From Brenneria populi (GTDB lineage Bacteria; Pseudomonadota; Gammaproteobacteria; Enterobacterales; Enterobacteriaceae), in contig NZ_JAYWTM010000020.1 in the NCBI RefSeq assembly GCF_036016195.1, positions 62,001 through 126,000 of the forward strand: a stretch of 64,000 bases of DNA. Reading direction: 5' to 3'. The notes beneath the pieces were generated by a model that was not told where the DNA came from, searched no databases, and saw only the letters and a program-made list of their open reading frames with translations. The number at the start of each line of letters is the position of its first letter. The first letter of the stretch is position 1. The position numbers and the translations under genes were made by a program. Shown here piece after piece: positions 1-9,190 of this stretch.

Positions 1-215
1 TCAGCATCGCTTGATGTTATGCTGCGATGATCGAGGTGATGCTCGTTCAGGCTTGTGACTTGCTGCGGGTATTTATCGGGCGGCGGCGCCCAATTATAGG
101 AAGGGCATCCGGTTATTTCAATTTCATTATTTTTTACGGGCGGCATGCGGCCCGCGGCGGGCCATCCCCGATGCCCCGCGCCACGTCCGTGGCATCGAGA
201 CAGGTTACGTCATTT

Positions 216-1400
216 ATGAAGCATGCTGAATATCACTCCCTCTGGCGCTGGATATGCGTTCGGATACTGGCGCTGGCTATCGGCACGGTCATTGTCATCG
301 CGCTGTGCATGTGGCTGCGTTTCGCCGTGCAGAATATCTGGGTGCTTAATCACATGCCGCCGGCGCTGCGGGAAGAGTTCCTGACGCTGCGTCAGCACCC
401 TGAAATCAACCTGACCCGATTCCATCAGATTGTTGATACCTGGTGGGGAGTGGACTATTCCGATCCCTCGATCGCCTCCGCGGACTGGCTTATGGTCGGG
501 GTGCTGGTGGTGGTCATGATCCCGTTTATCGTCGTGCTGGGCCTCAAGGCGGCGCGCCCGCTTTCGGTCCAGTTCAGCCGCCTGGCCGCGGCCTCCGAAG
601 CCGTCACCCGGGGAAAGTTCGGCGCGCAGGCCGAACAGGTCAAAAAAGCCCCGACGGAGATGGCGCGCTTTACCCGCCGCTTTAACGCCATGACGCATCA
701 GCTCGCCCGTTATGAACATGAGATGCGGGCGTCGCATATCGCGCTGGCGCATGAGCTGCGATCGCCGCTAACCGCGGCGATTGGACGGCTTCAGGGCATG
801 ATCGACGGCGTATTTAGCGCCGAGCCGCAGCAGCTCGGGATGGTAATGGCGCAGCTGCAGCATCTGAATCGCCTTATTGACGAACTGCACCTGCTGTCGC
901 TGGCCGAAGCGGGCAGGCTTGAGCTCGATCGCCGCGTGCTAAGCCTGACGGAGCTGCTGCGCGAGCGCGCCGCCTGGCTCAAGCCCCAGTTAAAAAAGGC
1001 CGGCATGTCGATCGATGTGGTCGCCGAAACGCCCTGTACCTACCTGGGCGACGCCTTTCGCCTCGGGCAGGTTTTTACCATTCTTATGGAAAACGCGCTG
1101 CGCTACGCCAGCGAAGGCAAACGGCTGACCGTCGAGGTGCAGCCCGCGGACAGCGGCTATCTGATCGCCTTTCGCGATTATGGCCCCGGCGTGGATACGA
1201 AATTTTTATCCGGCATGTTCGAGCGTTTCACCCGCGCGGACGTCTCCAGAGCCCGCCACTCCGGCGGCAGCGGACTGGGCCTGTCGATAGCCCGCGCCAT
1301 CTGCGCGGCGCACGGCGGAAGCATTCACGCCGCCCTGCCGGCGGACAAGGGACTGCTCATCACCCTTCGCCTGCCGGAAACCGACCGGATAGCGCCGTGA
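216..1400 (+). CDS. Sensor histidine kinase of an RND-efflux-linked two-component system
   Basis: Inner-membrane sensor kinase of about 394 residues. A first membrane helix (about 13-35) is followed by a short periplasmic loop (36-90), a second helix (91-112) and a HAMP linker. The phosphoacceptor His179 lies in AHELRSPL. The C-terminal ATPase domain shows the N box (ENALRYA), G1 box (DYGPGVD) and G2 box (GGSGLGLSI). I chose the ATG at 216 because it directly precedes the first helix; the frame stays open up to an ATG at 27, but that extra stretch has no recognisable domain. The cognate response regulator probably lies just upstream, outside the window. The gene is followed 93 bases later by an adaptor and an RND pump, so by analogy with AdeRS/BaeSR-type systems it most likely controls that pump. 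The signal it senses cannot be read from the sequence. Confidence 0.85.
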   Translation: MKHAEYHSLWRWICVRILALAIGTVIVIALCMWLRFAVQNIWVLNHMPPALREEFLTLRQHPEINLTRFHQIVDTWWGVDYSDPSIASADWLMVGVLVVVMIPFIVVLGLKAARPLSVQFSRLAAASEAVTRGKFGAQAEQVKKAPTEMARFTRRFNAMTHQLARYEHEMRASHIALAHELRSPLTAAIGRLQGMIDGVFSAEPQQLGMVMAQLQHLNRLIDELHLLSLAEAGRLELDRRVLSLTELLRERAAWLKPQLKKAGMSIDVVAETPCTYLGDAFRLGQVFTILMENALRYASEGKRLTVEVQPADSGYLIAFRDYGPGVDTKFLSGMFERFTRADVSRARHSGGSGLGLSIARAICAAHGGSIHAALPADKGLLITLRLPETDRIAP

Positions 1401-1411
1401 GTTCCCCTCTC

Positions 1412-1437
1412 TTGATAAATCCTTGATGAAACATCAA
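1412..1437. promoter_or_regulatory. TTGAT direct repeat and TTGATG-AAA-CATCAA palindrome
   Basis: Two TTGAT motifs 11 bases apart (starting at 1412 and 1423); the second forms a perfect palindrome with 6-base arms and a 3-base centre (1423-1437). It lies in the 93-base gap between the kinase gene and the adaptor gene. Phased direct repeats are typical OmpR-family operators, so this is a candidate binding site for the response regulator. That is inference only. Confidence 0.35.
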
Positions 1438-1493
1438 CGGAATTTCGGCACAAGATTGATTCAATGGCGCCATCTTGATCCAGGGGAAGCACC

Positions 1494-2633
1494 ATGTCAG
1501 AAAACCTTATCACCTATGCGCGTCACGCGCTGCGCCGGATAGTCGCTCCTCGCCGCCCGCGGATACCGCCGCTTCGGCCGCTGTTATATCTGATGCCGCT
1601 GCTTATCGCCGGCTGCGAGGACGCCCTCCCGCCCCAAAGTGTGGCGCCCCGACCGGTACGCTACGTCACCGCGCCGCAGCCCTCCAGCGGCGCGGCGCTG
1701 AGCCGGACCAGCGAGATCCGCGCTCATGATGAAATATCTTTGGGTTTCCGGCTCGACGGCAAGCTCCTCGTCCGTACGGCCGACGTGGGCGCTCAGGTCG
1801 TCAAGGGCCAGACGCTGGCCGCGCTGGAGAGCGATACCAGCCGCAATCAGCTCAGCAGCGCGCAGGCCGAGCTGGACAGCGCGCGCGCCGCCGAACGGGT
1901 GGCGAACGTCAACCTGCACCGCCTGCGGTCGCTGATGCCGTCCGGCGCCATCGCCCGCGCGCAGCTCGACAGCGCGACGTCGGACTGGCAGGCGGCGGTA
2001 TCCCGCCGTCAGAGCGGTGAGGCGGCGCTGAAAAACGCGCAGGACAATCTGGCGTGGACGCGGCTTACCGCCCCGCAGTCGGGGGTGATTACCAGCGTCA
2101 GCGCCTCCGCCGGCCAGGTGGTCAGCGCCGGACAGGCTATCTTCACGCTCGCCGCCGGCGACGGGCGCGACGCCGTGTTCGATATCGCCGATCCGCAGCA
2201 GATCGCCCACGTCAAAAACGGCGCGTTTACCCTTTCCCTGCTGACGGACCCCGCCGTCAAAACGACGGGCCGCCTGCGCGATATCAGCCCGCAGGCCGAT
2301 CCTCAGACCCGAACCTGGCGGGTCAGGATTACGCTGGATAATCCGCCGGAGGCCATGGCGCTAGGGGCCAGCGCTCAGGTGTCGATACCGGCGTCCGGGC
2401 CGGGAACCATCGCCATGCCCGCCGCCACGCTAACCCGCGCCGGCGACAAACCGGCGGTTTTCATCGTGGATGAGAGCATGCGGCTTCATCTGCGGCCGAT
2501 TACGCCGGCAAGGTACAGCGCCTCATCGGTCTTCATCGCCAGCGGCGTGCGGCCGGGCGAAAAAGTGGTCGCGGCGGGCGTCAGCAAATTATGGGAAGGC
2601 GAAACGGTCAGCCTCGGCGAGGAGATAAAATGA
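1494..2633 (+). CDS. RND efflux periplasmic adaptor (membrane fusion lipoprotein)
   Basis: Adaptor of 379 residues that would link the inner-membrane RND pump to an outer-membrane channel. An Arg-rich N terminus and a hydrophobic stretch end in the lipobox LIAGC (Cys41), so the mature protein is probably a lipoprotein facing the periplasm. Then follow the usual barrel-sandwich (lipoyl-like) half, an Ala-rich alpha-helical hairpin (about 110-180) and beta-barrel and membrane-proximal domains. The ATG at 1494 has a good AGGGGAAG ribosome site. The 40-residue segment before the lipobox is longer than usual, so a later start is possible. The stop overlaps the pump start by four bases (ATGA), indicating translational coupling. 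No outer-membrane factor gene is adjacent; TolC or the OMF at 22.7 kb could serve. Confidence 0.88.
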   Translation: MSENLITYARHALRRIVAPRRPRIPPLRPLLYLMPLLIAGCEDALPPQSVAPRPVRYVTAPQPSSGAALSRTSEIRAHDEISLGFRLDGKLLVRTADVGAQVVKGQTLAALESDTSRNQLSSAQAELDSARAAERVANVNLHRLRSLMPSGAIARAQLDSATSDWQAAVSRRQSGEAALKNAQDNLAWTRLTAPQSGVITSVSASAGQVVSAGQAIFTLAAGDGRDAVFDIADPQQIAHVKNGAFTLSLLTDPAVKTTGRLRDISPQADPQTRTWRVRITLDNPPEAMALGASAQVSIPASGPGTIAMPAATLTRAGDKPAVFIVDESMRLHLRPITPARYSASSVFIASGVRPGEKVVAAGVSKLWEGETVSLGEEIK

Positions 2634-5600
2634 CTATTTCCGGCTTGAAAGCGTCGTTTAACCTCTCGGCGTGGGCGCTGAAAAATCAGCAGTTGGTGAC
2701 CTTTTTTATGCTGCTTATCATGGCCGCCGGCGTAATAAGCTATGACCAACTGCCGCGCAATGAAGATCCCGCCTTCACGATCAAATCCGCCGTGGTCACC
2801 GCCCAGTGGTCGGGCGCCACCATCGGCGATACCACCAATCTGGTGACGGATACGCTGGAAAAGAAATTGCAGGAAACGCCCTACCTTGACTATGTGGAGA
2901 GCGAAACCCGCGCCGGTCAGTCGGTCATTTTCGTCAACCTGCGGGATGACACGCCGCCGGACAAGGTGGCGGATATCTGGCGCCAGGTGCGCAACAAAAT
3001 GCAGGATATCGCGCCCTCTCTGCCGCAGGGCGTACAGGGCCCCGCCATCAACGACGAGTTCGATAATACTTTCGGCACGATTTACGGCTTTACCGCCGAG
3101 GGCTTCACGCCGCGCGAGCTGCGCGACCAGGTCGAAGATATCCGGCGCGACCTGATGTCGGTGCCGGATATCGGCAAAATCAGCCTGATAGGCGAACAGG
3201 AGGAGCAGCTCGTCATCGCCTTTTCTCCGCGTAAGCTCGCCGGAATGGGGCTGGACCTGCAACAGGTGACCGAGGCGCTGAAGGCGCAGAACGACGTCGT
3301 GCCGGCGGGCGAACTGCGAACGGAAAAAGAGAATATCGCGCTGCGGGTCAGCGGCGCGCTGAGCTCGGAGGAGAGCCTGCGCGCCGTCACCCTGCGCATT
3401 GACGGACGCTACATCCCCCTGACCGATATCGCCGCCATCGACCGCCGGCCGGCGGAGCCGCCGGCGCCGGCGTTCCAGGTCAACGGCCGACCCGCCGTCG
3501 GCCTCGCCATTTCGATGGCGGCGACCGGCAATATGCTGCGTTTCGGGCAGGCGATCAACGCGCGCATGGCGCAGATACAGACGCATTTGCCCCACGGCAT
3601 CGAAATGACCGCCGTCGCCGACCAGTCGACCGTGGTGAAACAGGCGGTGAGCGGCTTCGTCAGGGTACTGATCGAGGCGGTGGTGATTGTGCTGGCCGTC
3701 TCATTCGTCTCATTGGGGCTGCGCGCCGGGCTGGTGGTGGCCGCCGCCATTCCGCTGGTGCTGGCCATGACTTTCGCCGTTATGATGCTGTGCGGCATCG
3801 GCCTTCAGCGTATCTCGCTGGGGGCGCTGATTATCGCGCTCGGGCTGCTGGTGGATGACGCCATGATCACCGTCGAAACCATGGTGGCCTGTCTGGAGAA
3901 AGGCGATAACCGCTGGCGCGCCGCGACCTATGCCTTTGAAACCACGGCGTTTCCAATGCTCACCGGTACGCTGGTGATGATCGCCGGTTTTATTCCGGTC
4001 GGCTTTGCGGCCTCAAGCGCCGGCGAATACTGCTTTTCCCTGTTCGCCGTCGTGCTGATCGCCCTGCTGTGCTCATGGATCGTGGCGATTCTTTTCTCGC
4101 CGCTTACCGGGGTCTGGATCTTGCCCCATGCCCTTAAGGCGCATGAGGGCGGGAAAACCCGCCGGCCAGGGCGCCTGATGCGTTTCTATAGCGGTCTGCT
4201 GACGCAGGTGCTGCGCCGCCGCGCGGCGACGCTCGGCATCGCGCTGGCCGTCTTCGCCCTCTCGGTCTTCGGCGCCTCGTTTATGGAGGGGGAGTTCTTT
4301 CCGGCCTCCGATCGTCCCGAACTGCTGATCAGTCTCTCCCTGCCGGCCAACGCCTCGCAGACGGAAACGGCGCGCCAGGCGGCCCGGCTCGAAACGTTCC
4401 TGGAAGGGAGCGAGGATATCGATCGCTACTCGGCCTATATCGGCACCGGCGCGATCCGTTTCTATCTGCCGATGGATGTGCTGTCGGACAACGAGAACAC
4501 CTCGCAGCTGGTGGTGGTCGCCAAAAATCTGGCCGCCCGCGATCGGCTGATGCAGCGGTTGAACAAGATACTGGCGGAGCAATTTGCCGATATCACCACG
4601 CGCGTTTCGCCGCTGGAACTGGGGCCGCCGGTAGGCTGGCCGATAAAATACCGCGTCAGCGGCCCGGATTACGCCAAAGTGCACGATTTCGCCCAGCGGC
4701 TGGCGGGCATCATCGGGCGCAACCCCGCCGCGCGCGAGGTCAACCTGACGGCGGGAGAACCCGAACGGGTCATCACGCTGAAAGTGAATCAGACCGAGGC
4801 GCGCGCCGTGGGCGTCTCCTCCAGCAGCCTGGCCGAAACGCTGCACACCGTTTGGTCCGGCAGCGTCGTCACCACCGTGCGCGATCGCAACCGGCTGATC
4901 GACGTGGTGCTGCGCGGCGACGATGCCGAACGGCTGGATACCGGCAGCCTGCAATCCCTGACGGTTACCGCCTCGGGGGGGCAAAAGGTGCCGCTAAGCC
5001 GGGTCGCCACGCCGCTATGGGAGGTGGCGGATCCGGTTATATGGCGCCGCCAGCGGCTGCCGTTTATCACCGTTCAGACCGATCTGGCGCCGGGAATGAA
5101 CGCCGTCTCGGTGTCCCAGGCGCTGCTGCCCGACGTCGATTCGCTGCGCGCCGACCTTCCGCCGGATTACGGCATTGAGGAAGGCGGTACGGTGGCGGAA
5201 TCCGATAAAGGCAACGGTTCGGTCTACGCCGTATTGCCGGTTACGCTGTTCGCGATGCTTGTTCTGCTGATGATCCAGCTGCAGAAGTTTAGCCGCATGC
5301 TGCTGGCGTTGCTGATGGCGCCGTTTGGCCTGCCCGGCATCGTGGCGGCGATGCTGCCGACGGGCACGCCGATGGGCTTTGTCGCGCTGCTCGGCATTAT
5401 CGCATTGGCCGGCATGATCATTCGTAACGCCGTGATCCTCATCAGCGAAGTGGACAGCAATACCAGCCAGGGACTGGGGAGGGAAGAGGCGATTATCAAG
5501 GCCGCCAAACACCGCGCGCGCCCGATACTGTTGACCGCCTGCGCCGCCGTCCTGGGGATGATCCCCATCTCCCATCAGGTCTTTTGGGGGCCGATGGCCT

Positions 5601-5722
5601 ACGCCATCATCGGCGGGCTCATTGTCGCCACGTTGGTTACGCTGACCGTGCTGCCGGCATCGCTCAGCCTGGTCATGCAGGCGGAAGAAAACAACGGCGC
5701 CCGCGCGGCGGAAATGGAATAG
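2630..5722 (+). CDS. RND family multidrug efflux pump, inner-membrane subunit
   Basis: Proton-driven drug exporter of about 1030 residues, the usual RND length, with twelve membrane helices and two large periplasmic loops. The paired aspartates of helix 4 needed for proton relay are present (GLLVDDAMITVE). The start at 2630 overlaps the adaptor stop, so kinase, adaptor and pump read as one regulated unit. The sequence is not close to AcrB or MdtB/C; it resembles the less-studied branch that includes TriC/VexF-like pumps, judged from memory. Substrates cannot be predicted. After it come about 570 bases without a gene. Confidence 0.9.
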   Translation: MTISGLKASFNLSAWALKNQQLVTFFMLLIMAAGVISYDQLPRNEDPAFTIKSAVVTAQWSGATIGDTTNLVTDTLEKKLQETPYLDYVESETRAGQSVIFVNLRDDTPPDKVADIWRQVRNKMQDIAPSLPQGVQGPAINDEFDNTFGTIYGFTAEGFTPRELRDQVEDIRRDLMSVPDIGKISLIGEQEEQLVIAFSPRKLAGMGLDLQQVTEALKAQNDVVPAGELRTEKENIALRVSGALSSEESLRAVTLRIDGRYIPLTDIAAIDRRPAEPPAPAFQVNGRPAVGLAISMAATGNMLRFGQAINARMAQIQTHLPHGIEMTAVADQSTVVKQAVSGFVRVLIEAVVIVLAVSFVSLGLRAGLVVAAAIPLVLAMTFAVMMLCGIGLQRISLGALIIALGLLVDDAMITVETMVACLEKGDNRWRAATYAFETTAFPMLTGTLVMIAGFIPVGFAASSAGEYCFSLFAVVLIALLCSWIVAILFSPLTGVWILPHALKAHEGGKTRRPGRLMRFYSGLLTQVLRRRAATLGIALAVFALSVFGASFMEGEFFPASDRPELLISLSLPANASQTETARQAARLETFLEGSEDIDRYSAYIGTGAIRFYLPMDVLSDNENTSQLVVVAKNLAARDRLMQRLNKILAEQFADITTRVSPLELGPPVGWPIKYRVSGPDYAKVHDFAQRLAGIIGRNPAAREVNLTAGEPERVITLKVNQTEARAVGVSSSSLAETLHTVWSGSVVTTVRDRNRLIDVVLRGDDAERLDTGSLQSLTVTASGGQKVPLSRVATPLWEVADPVIWRRQRLPFITVQTDLAPGMNAVSVSQALLPDVDSLRADLPPDYGIEEGGTVAESDKGNGSVYAVLPVTLFAMLVLLMIQLQKFSRMLLALLMAPFGLPGIVAAMLPTGTPMGFVALLGIIALAGMIIRNAVILISEVDSNTSQGLGREEAIIKAAKHRARPILLTACAAVLGMIPISHQVFWGPMAYAIIGGLIVATLVTLTVLPASLSLVMQAEENNGARAAEME

Positions 5723-5954
5723 CCTATGCTCCCATCATAAAAAGGGGCCGTCACATGGACGGAAGTGCCGCCCAATGGCGAGTATCTCGGCTACTGGTTA
5801 TGGGTATCAAGTATGGCGTTTCTATCGGGCATACCGTTTTTTCTGGTACAGATAAATAAGCGTAATCATTAGACAGAAGCGCCAAGAGATTAACGCCGCC
5901 GTATCCCCCCTCAATAATTCGGGCGGCGGCACGGTAAACGACGCTCAATCCGGC

Positions 5955-6067
5955 TAATGCCGTTCACTTAAGCCGGTTTTTAGGGGAAACACCGGGGGAG
6001 GTTCCCGTAGGGACGCCTCACCCCGGTGGTCGCCCCGTGTATCTCGATACTTAAACGATCGGCGTTA
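5955..6067 (-). mobile_element. IS4-type MITE, copy 1 (perfect 11-bp target duplication)
   Basis: 113 bp palindromic element. The left end TAATGCCGTTCACTTAAG and the right end CTTAAACGATCGGCGTTA form an imperfect 18 bp inverted repeat. The 11 bases CTCAATCCGGC occur on both sides (5944-5954 and 6068-6078), an exact direct repeat as left by transposition. The interior carries a shorter palindrome around TCCC-N3-GGGA with GAGG/CCTC arms. It is too short for a transposase. The ends recall the IS4 terminal repeat, and IS4 makes 11-13 bp duplications. It is inverted relative to the other three copies (11123, 24100, 35148). Confidence 0.85.
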
Positions 6068-6250
6068 CTCAATCCGGCGGATTTTCCCCGCCGACGGCGC
6101 CGGACGGTATGCCGTTCATCGATCGCGCCGAGCCGGATCAGGTAAGCGCTCCTGAAGAGTGGACGAAGCCGCCGCGCCGCGCCCTATCGCCTTAACAAAC
6201 TGTACCGGAAAGCGATTATGTGTTTTCATACGTCGATTTGAGAGATTACT

Positions 6251-6266
6251 TGTGATCTGTTTCACA
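6251..6266 (+). promoter_or_regulatory. CRP (cAMP receptor protein) binding site
   Basis: TGTGATCTGTTTCACA is a perfect TGTGA-N6-TCACA operator. Its centre lies 40.5 bases before the scrA ATG. If it acted as a class II activator site, transcription would begin almost at the start codon and leave no room for the ribosome site at 6289-6295. A promoter further upstream, or some other mode of action, is therefore possible. Catabolite control of sucrose use is expected. Confidence 0.75.
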
Positions 6267-6298
6267 CTTTTATCACGCTAAAGTTTTTGAGGAAGTTC

Positions 6299-7675
6299 AT
6301 GGATTATAAGCAGGTAGCCCGGCAGCTCGTTCCGCTGATGGGCGGTAAGGATAATATTGCGTCGGCCATTCACTGCGCGACACGACTTAGAGTAGTACTG
6401 GAAGATGAATCAAAACTGGATCTTAACGCGATTGACGCGGTCAAAGGAGTAAAGGCGAGTTTTCGTAAGGCCGGACAAATACAGGTGGTGTTCGACAGCA
6501 GCGTCATCAACGATATCTACGACGCGTTTGTCCACGCGGCAATGATCGACGACTCGACGCAGAAAGAAGAAGCCTCACAGAATGCGGTAAAAAATCTCAG
6601 CTATTTCCAGCGCATAGCCAGCACCCTATCCAACGTTTTTATTCCCATCATCCCAGCAATTATCGCCTCCGGCCTGTTGATGGGCCTGCTGAGCCTGATT
6701 AAAACCTACGGCTGGCTGGAATCGAGCAACGCCATCTATACCCTGCTGGAAATGTTCAGCTCTTCCGCCTTCATTATTCTGCCGGTGCTGATTGGCTTTA
6801 CCGCCGCCCGCGTCTTCGGCGGCAACCCCTTTCTCGGCGCCACGCTCGGCGGGATCCTGACGCACCCGACGCTGGCGAATATCTGGGGCGGACTGGGCAG
6901 CTTCCACACGCTGGATTTCTACGGAATGCAAATCGCCATGATCGGCTACCAGGGAACGGTGTTTCCGGTGCTGCTGACCGTTTGGTTTATGAGCTTTCTG
7001 GAGAAGCGCCTGCGGCGCATCGTCCCCGATATCGTCGAGATTATTTTCGTTCCCTTTCTGACATTGATTATCTCCGGTTTCGTCGCGCTGCTGATTATCG
7101 GCCCGGCCGGGCGCATGCTCGGCGACGGCATCGCCTACATACTGACTACGCTGATCGCCCAGACCGGCTGGATTGCCGGAGTGGTGTTCGGCGGCCTCTA
7201 TTCGGTGATCGCCATCACCGGCATCCACAACAGCTTCCACGCCATTGAGGCCGGGCTGCTGATCAACCCCAATATCGGCGTCAACTACCTGCTGCCGATC
7301 TGGTCGATGGCCAACGTCGCCCAGGGCGGCGCCTGCCTGGCGGTCTGGTTCCGCACCCGCGATAGCAAAGTGCGCAAAATAGCCATTCCCGCCGCGTTCT
7401 CGGCGCTTATCGGCTCGGTTGAGGCGGCGGTGTTCGGCGTCAATCTACGCTTCGTCAAACCCTTTATCGCGGCGATGACCGGCGGCGCGGTCGGCGGCGC
7501 CTGGGTTGTTTACAATAAAGTTTACGCTACCGGCGTGGGTCTCACCGGCCTGCCGGGACTGGCCATTATTCAGGCCAGTTCGCTCGTCAATCATCTGATT
7601 GGTTTGACCATCGCTTTCGGCCTGTCATTCTTTATTTCGTTAATGTTCAACTATAAACAAAAGGGCGACCAATGA
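6299..7675 (+). CDS. scrA: Sucrose-specific PTS enzyme IIBC
   Basis: Membrane permease of 458 residues that imports sucrose and phosphorylates it to sucrose 6-phosphate, using phosphate from HPr and a IIA protein encoded elsewhere. The N-terminal IIB domain carries the phosphorylated Cys26 in the motif CATRLR. From about residue 105 follows the IIC channel with many membrane helices and the GGILTHP and GIHNSFHAIEAG motifs. It matches enterobacterial ScrA nearly end to end. The ATG at 6299 fits the family N terminus and has a GAGGAAG ribosome site; a TTG twelve bases upstream is in frame but less likely. The stop overlaps the scrB start (ATGA). The usual scrK, scrY and scrR genes are not next to it. 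Confidence 0.93.
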   Translation: MDYKQVARQLVPLMGGKDNIASAIHCATRLRVVLEDESKLDLNAIDAVKGVKASFRKAGQIQVVFDSSVINDIYDAFVHAAMIDDSTQKEEASQNAVKNLSYFQRIASTLSNVFIPIIPAIIASGLLMGLLSLIKTYGWLESSNAIYTLLEMFSSSAFIILPVLIGFTAARVFGGNPFLGATLGGILTHPTLANIWGGLGSFHTLDFYGMQIAMIGYQGTVFPVLLTVWFMSFLEKRLRRIVPDIVEIIFVPFLTLIISGFVALLIIGPAGRMLGDGIAYILTTLIAQTGWIAGVVFGGLYSVIAITGIHNSFHAIEAGLLINPNIGVNYLLPIWSMANVAQGGACLAVWFRTRDSKVRKIAIPAAFSALIGSVEAAVFGVNLRFVKPFIAAMTGGAVGGAWVVYNKVYATGVGLTGLPGLAIIQASSLVNHLIGLTIAFGLSFFISLMFNYKQKGDQ

Positions 7676-9090
7676 GAGAAACGCACCTCCTGAAACAGAC
7701 GCTGCTCGCAGTGATGAAGGGTCATCATCGCGACCCGTCCGACCGTTACCGGCCGCTGTGGCACCTGTCCCCGGTGGTGGGATTAATGAACGACCCTAAC
7801 GGCTTTATTCAATTCAAACAGCGTTATCATCTGTTTTATCAATGGAATCCTCTGGCCTGCAACCATGACTCCAAGTTCTGGGGGCACTGGAGCTCGGCCG
7901 ATCTGGTGAACTGGCGCCATGAGCCGGTAGCCCTGCTGCCGAGCGCGGAATTCGATATCGACGGCTGCTTCTCCGGCTCCGCGGTGGATGACGACGGGCA
8001 GTTGGTGCTGATCTACACCGGCAACGTGATGCTCCCGGACGACCGCACCGCGTGGCAGTGCATCGCCCGGCAGAATGCGCAGGGCGAGTTTGAAAAGCAG
8101 CCGGTTTTTGCTCAGCCGGAGGGCTACACCGGCCATATCCGCGATCCGAAAGTCTGGCGTCACGGCGATAGCTGGTACATGGTGCTGGCGGCGCAGAGCC
8201 CGCAGTTGCAAGGCAGGGTGCTACTGTTAAAATCGCCCGATCTGACGGCGTGGACGCTGATTGGCGAGATTGCCGGCAGCCGGGTGAGGGATAGCGCCGA
8301 ATTCGGCTATATGTGGGAGTGTCCGGACCTGTTCCACCTGGATGGCCACGACGTGCTGATTACCTGCCCGCAGGGCGTTGCCGCGCAGGAGCGGCGTTAT
8401 CTGAACCAGTATCAGTGCGGCTATCTGCTCGGGAAGCTGGACTACGCCAGCGGCGACTATCCCCACGGTCCGTTCCACGAGCTGGACTGCGGCCACGAGT
8501 TTTACGCGCCGCAAACCACCCTGACCGACGACGGCCGCCGTCTGCTGATCGGCTGGATGGGCGTGCCCGATCAGGACGAGTTCGCGCAGCCCACGATTCA
8601 ACACGGCTGGATACATATGATGACCTGCCCGCGCGAGCTGAGCGTGCGCGACGGAAAAGTCTGCCAGCAACCGGCGCGCGAACTCCAGGCGCTGCGCGGG
8701 GCGCACCGGCAGGCCGGCGGACGCGCCGACTCGCTGCCGGCTCTGGACGCCGATAGCGCCGAGATCCTGTTGCAGGTCAGCGGAAACTTTCAGGCGGACT
8801 TCGGCGCGACGATGCGGCTGACCTGCGATGAACAGGGCGTCAAGTTGAGCCGCAAGGGGCTAAGCTCCGGCGAGGAAGAGAAGCGTTACTGGCAAGGCAA
8901 GGTGGAGAAGCTGCATATCCTTTGCGACAGCTCCAGCCTGGAGATCTTTATTAATGACGGCGTCGGCGTGATGTCTTCCCGCTACTTCCCCGCAGGAAAG
9001 GCGAACCTGACCTTTAGCGGCGGCGCGGAGATCGCGCTCGACCACTGGCGGTTACAGGAGAGCCAGACGGGCGCGGAGATCGCCCGCTAA
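7672..9090 (+). CDS. scrB: Sucrose-6-phosphate hydrolase (GH32 invertase)
   Basis: Cytoplasmic glycoside hydrolase of 472 residues that cleaves sucrose 6-phosphate into glucose 6-phosphate and fructose. GH32 motifs are in place: NDPNG with nucleophile Asp41, RDP with Asp158 (transition-state stabiliser), and ECPDL with acid/base Glu216. A C-terminal beta-sandwich domain follows from about residue 330. It starts inside the last codons of scrA, so the two form an operon under the CRP site. A fructokinase (ScrK), needed for the released fructose, is not encoded here. Confidence 0.93.
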   Translation: MRETHLLKQTLLAVMKGHHRDPSDRYRPLWHLSPVVGLMNDPNGFIQFKQRYHLFYQWNPLACNHDSKFWGHWSSADLVNWRHEPVALLPSAEFDIDGCFSGSAVDDDGQLVLIYTGNVMLPDDRTAWQCIARQNAQGEFEKQPVFAQPEGYTGHIRDPKVWRHGDSWYMVLAAQSPQLQGRVLLLKSPDLTAWTLIGEIAGSRVRDSAEFGYMWECPDLFHLDGHDVLITCPQGVAAQERRYLNQYQCGYLLGKLDYASGDYPHGPFHELDCGHEFYAPQTTLTDDGRRLLIGWMGVPDQDEFAQPTIQHGWIHMMTCPRELSVRDGKVCQQPARELQALRGAHRQAGGRADSLPALDADSAEILLQVSGNFQADFGATMRLTCDEQGVKLSRKGLSSGEEEKRYWQGKVEKLHILCDSSSLEIFINDGVGVMSSRYFPAGKANLTFSGGAEIALDHWRLQESQTGAEIAR

Positions 9091-9098
9091 GTAAAATG

Positions 9099-9165
9099 GC
9101 CGCGCCAAAACGCATGGCGCGGCTTAACCGGCCCGGCGATGGCGGCTAAACCGTGCCATCGCCGG
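9099..9165. terminator. Two strong hairpins between convergent scrB and gss
   Basis: A perfect 9 bp stem GCCGCGCCA/TGGCGCGGC (9099-9123, 7-base loop) is followed by a perfect 11 bp stem CCGGCGATGGC/GCCATCGCCGG (9133-9165, 11-base loop). They fill the space between the converging genes. Neither has a proper T tract, so rho-independent termination is uncertain; they may instead protect mRNA 3' ends. Confidence 0.45.
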
Positions 9166-9190
9166 CGAACCTCCCGTTCCCGCCGCCTCT

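Larger units (their letters stand above)
5723..6298. other. Gene-free region between the RND pump and scrA
   Basis: 576 bases without a supportable gene. It holds one copy of the IS4-type miniature element (5955-6067) and, next to scrA, a CRP operator (6251-6266). The remainder shows no clear structure to me. Confidence 0.7.

Noticed and set aside
1..30. Short open stretch ending in TGA at 28-30 that could be the end of an upstream response regulator
   Set aside because: Only nine residues are visible and they show no domain signature; the call would rest on context alone.
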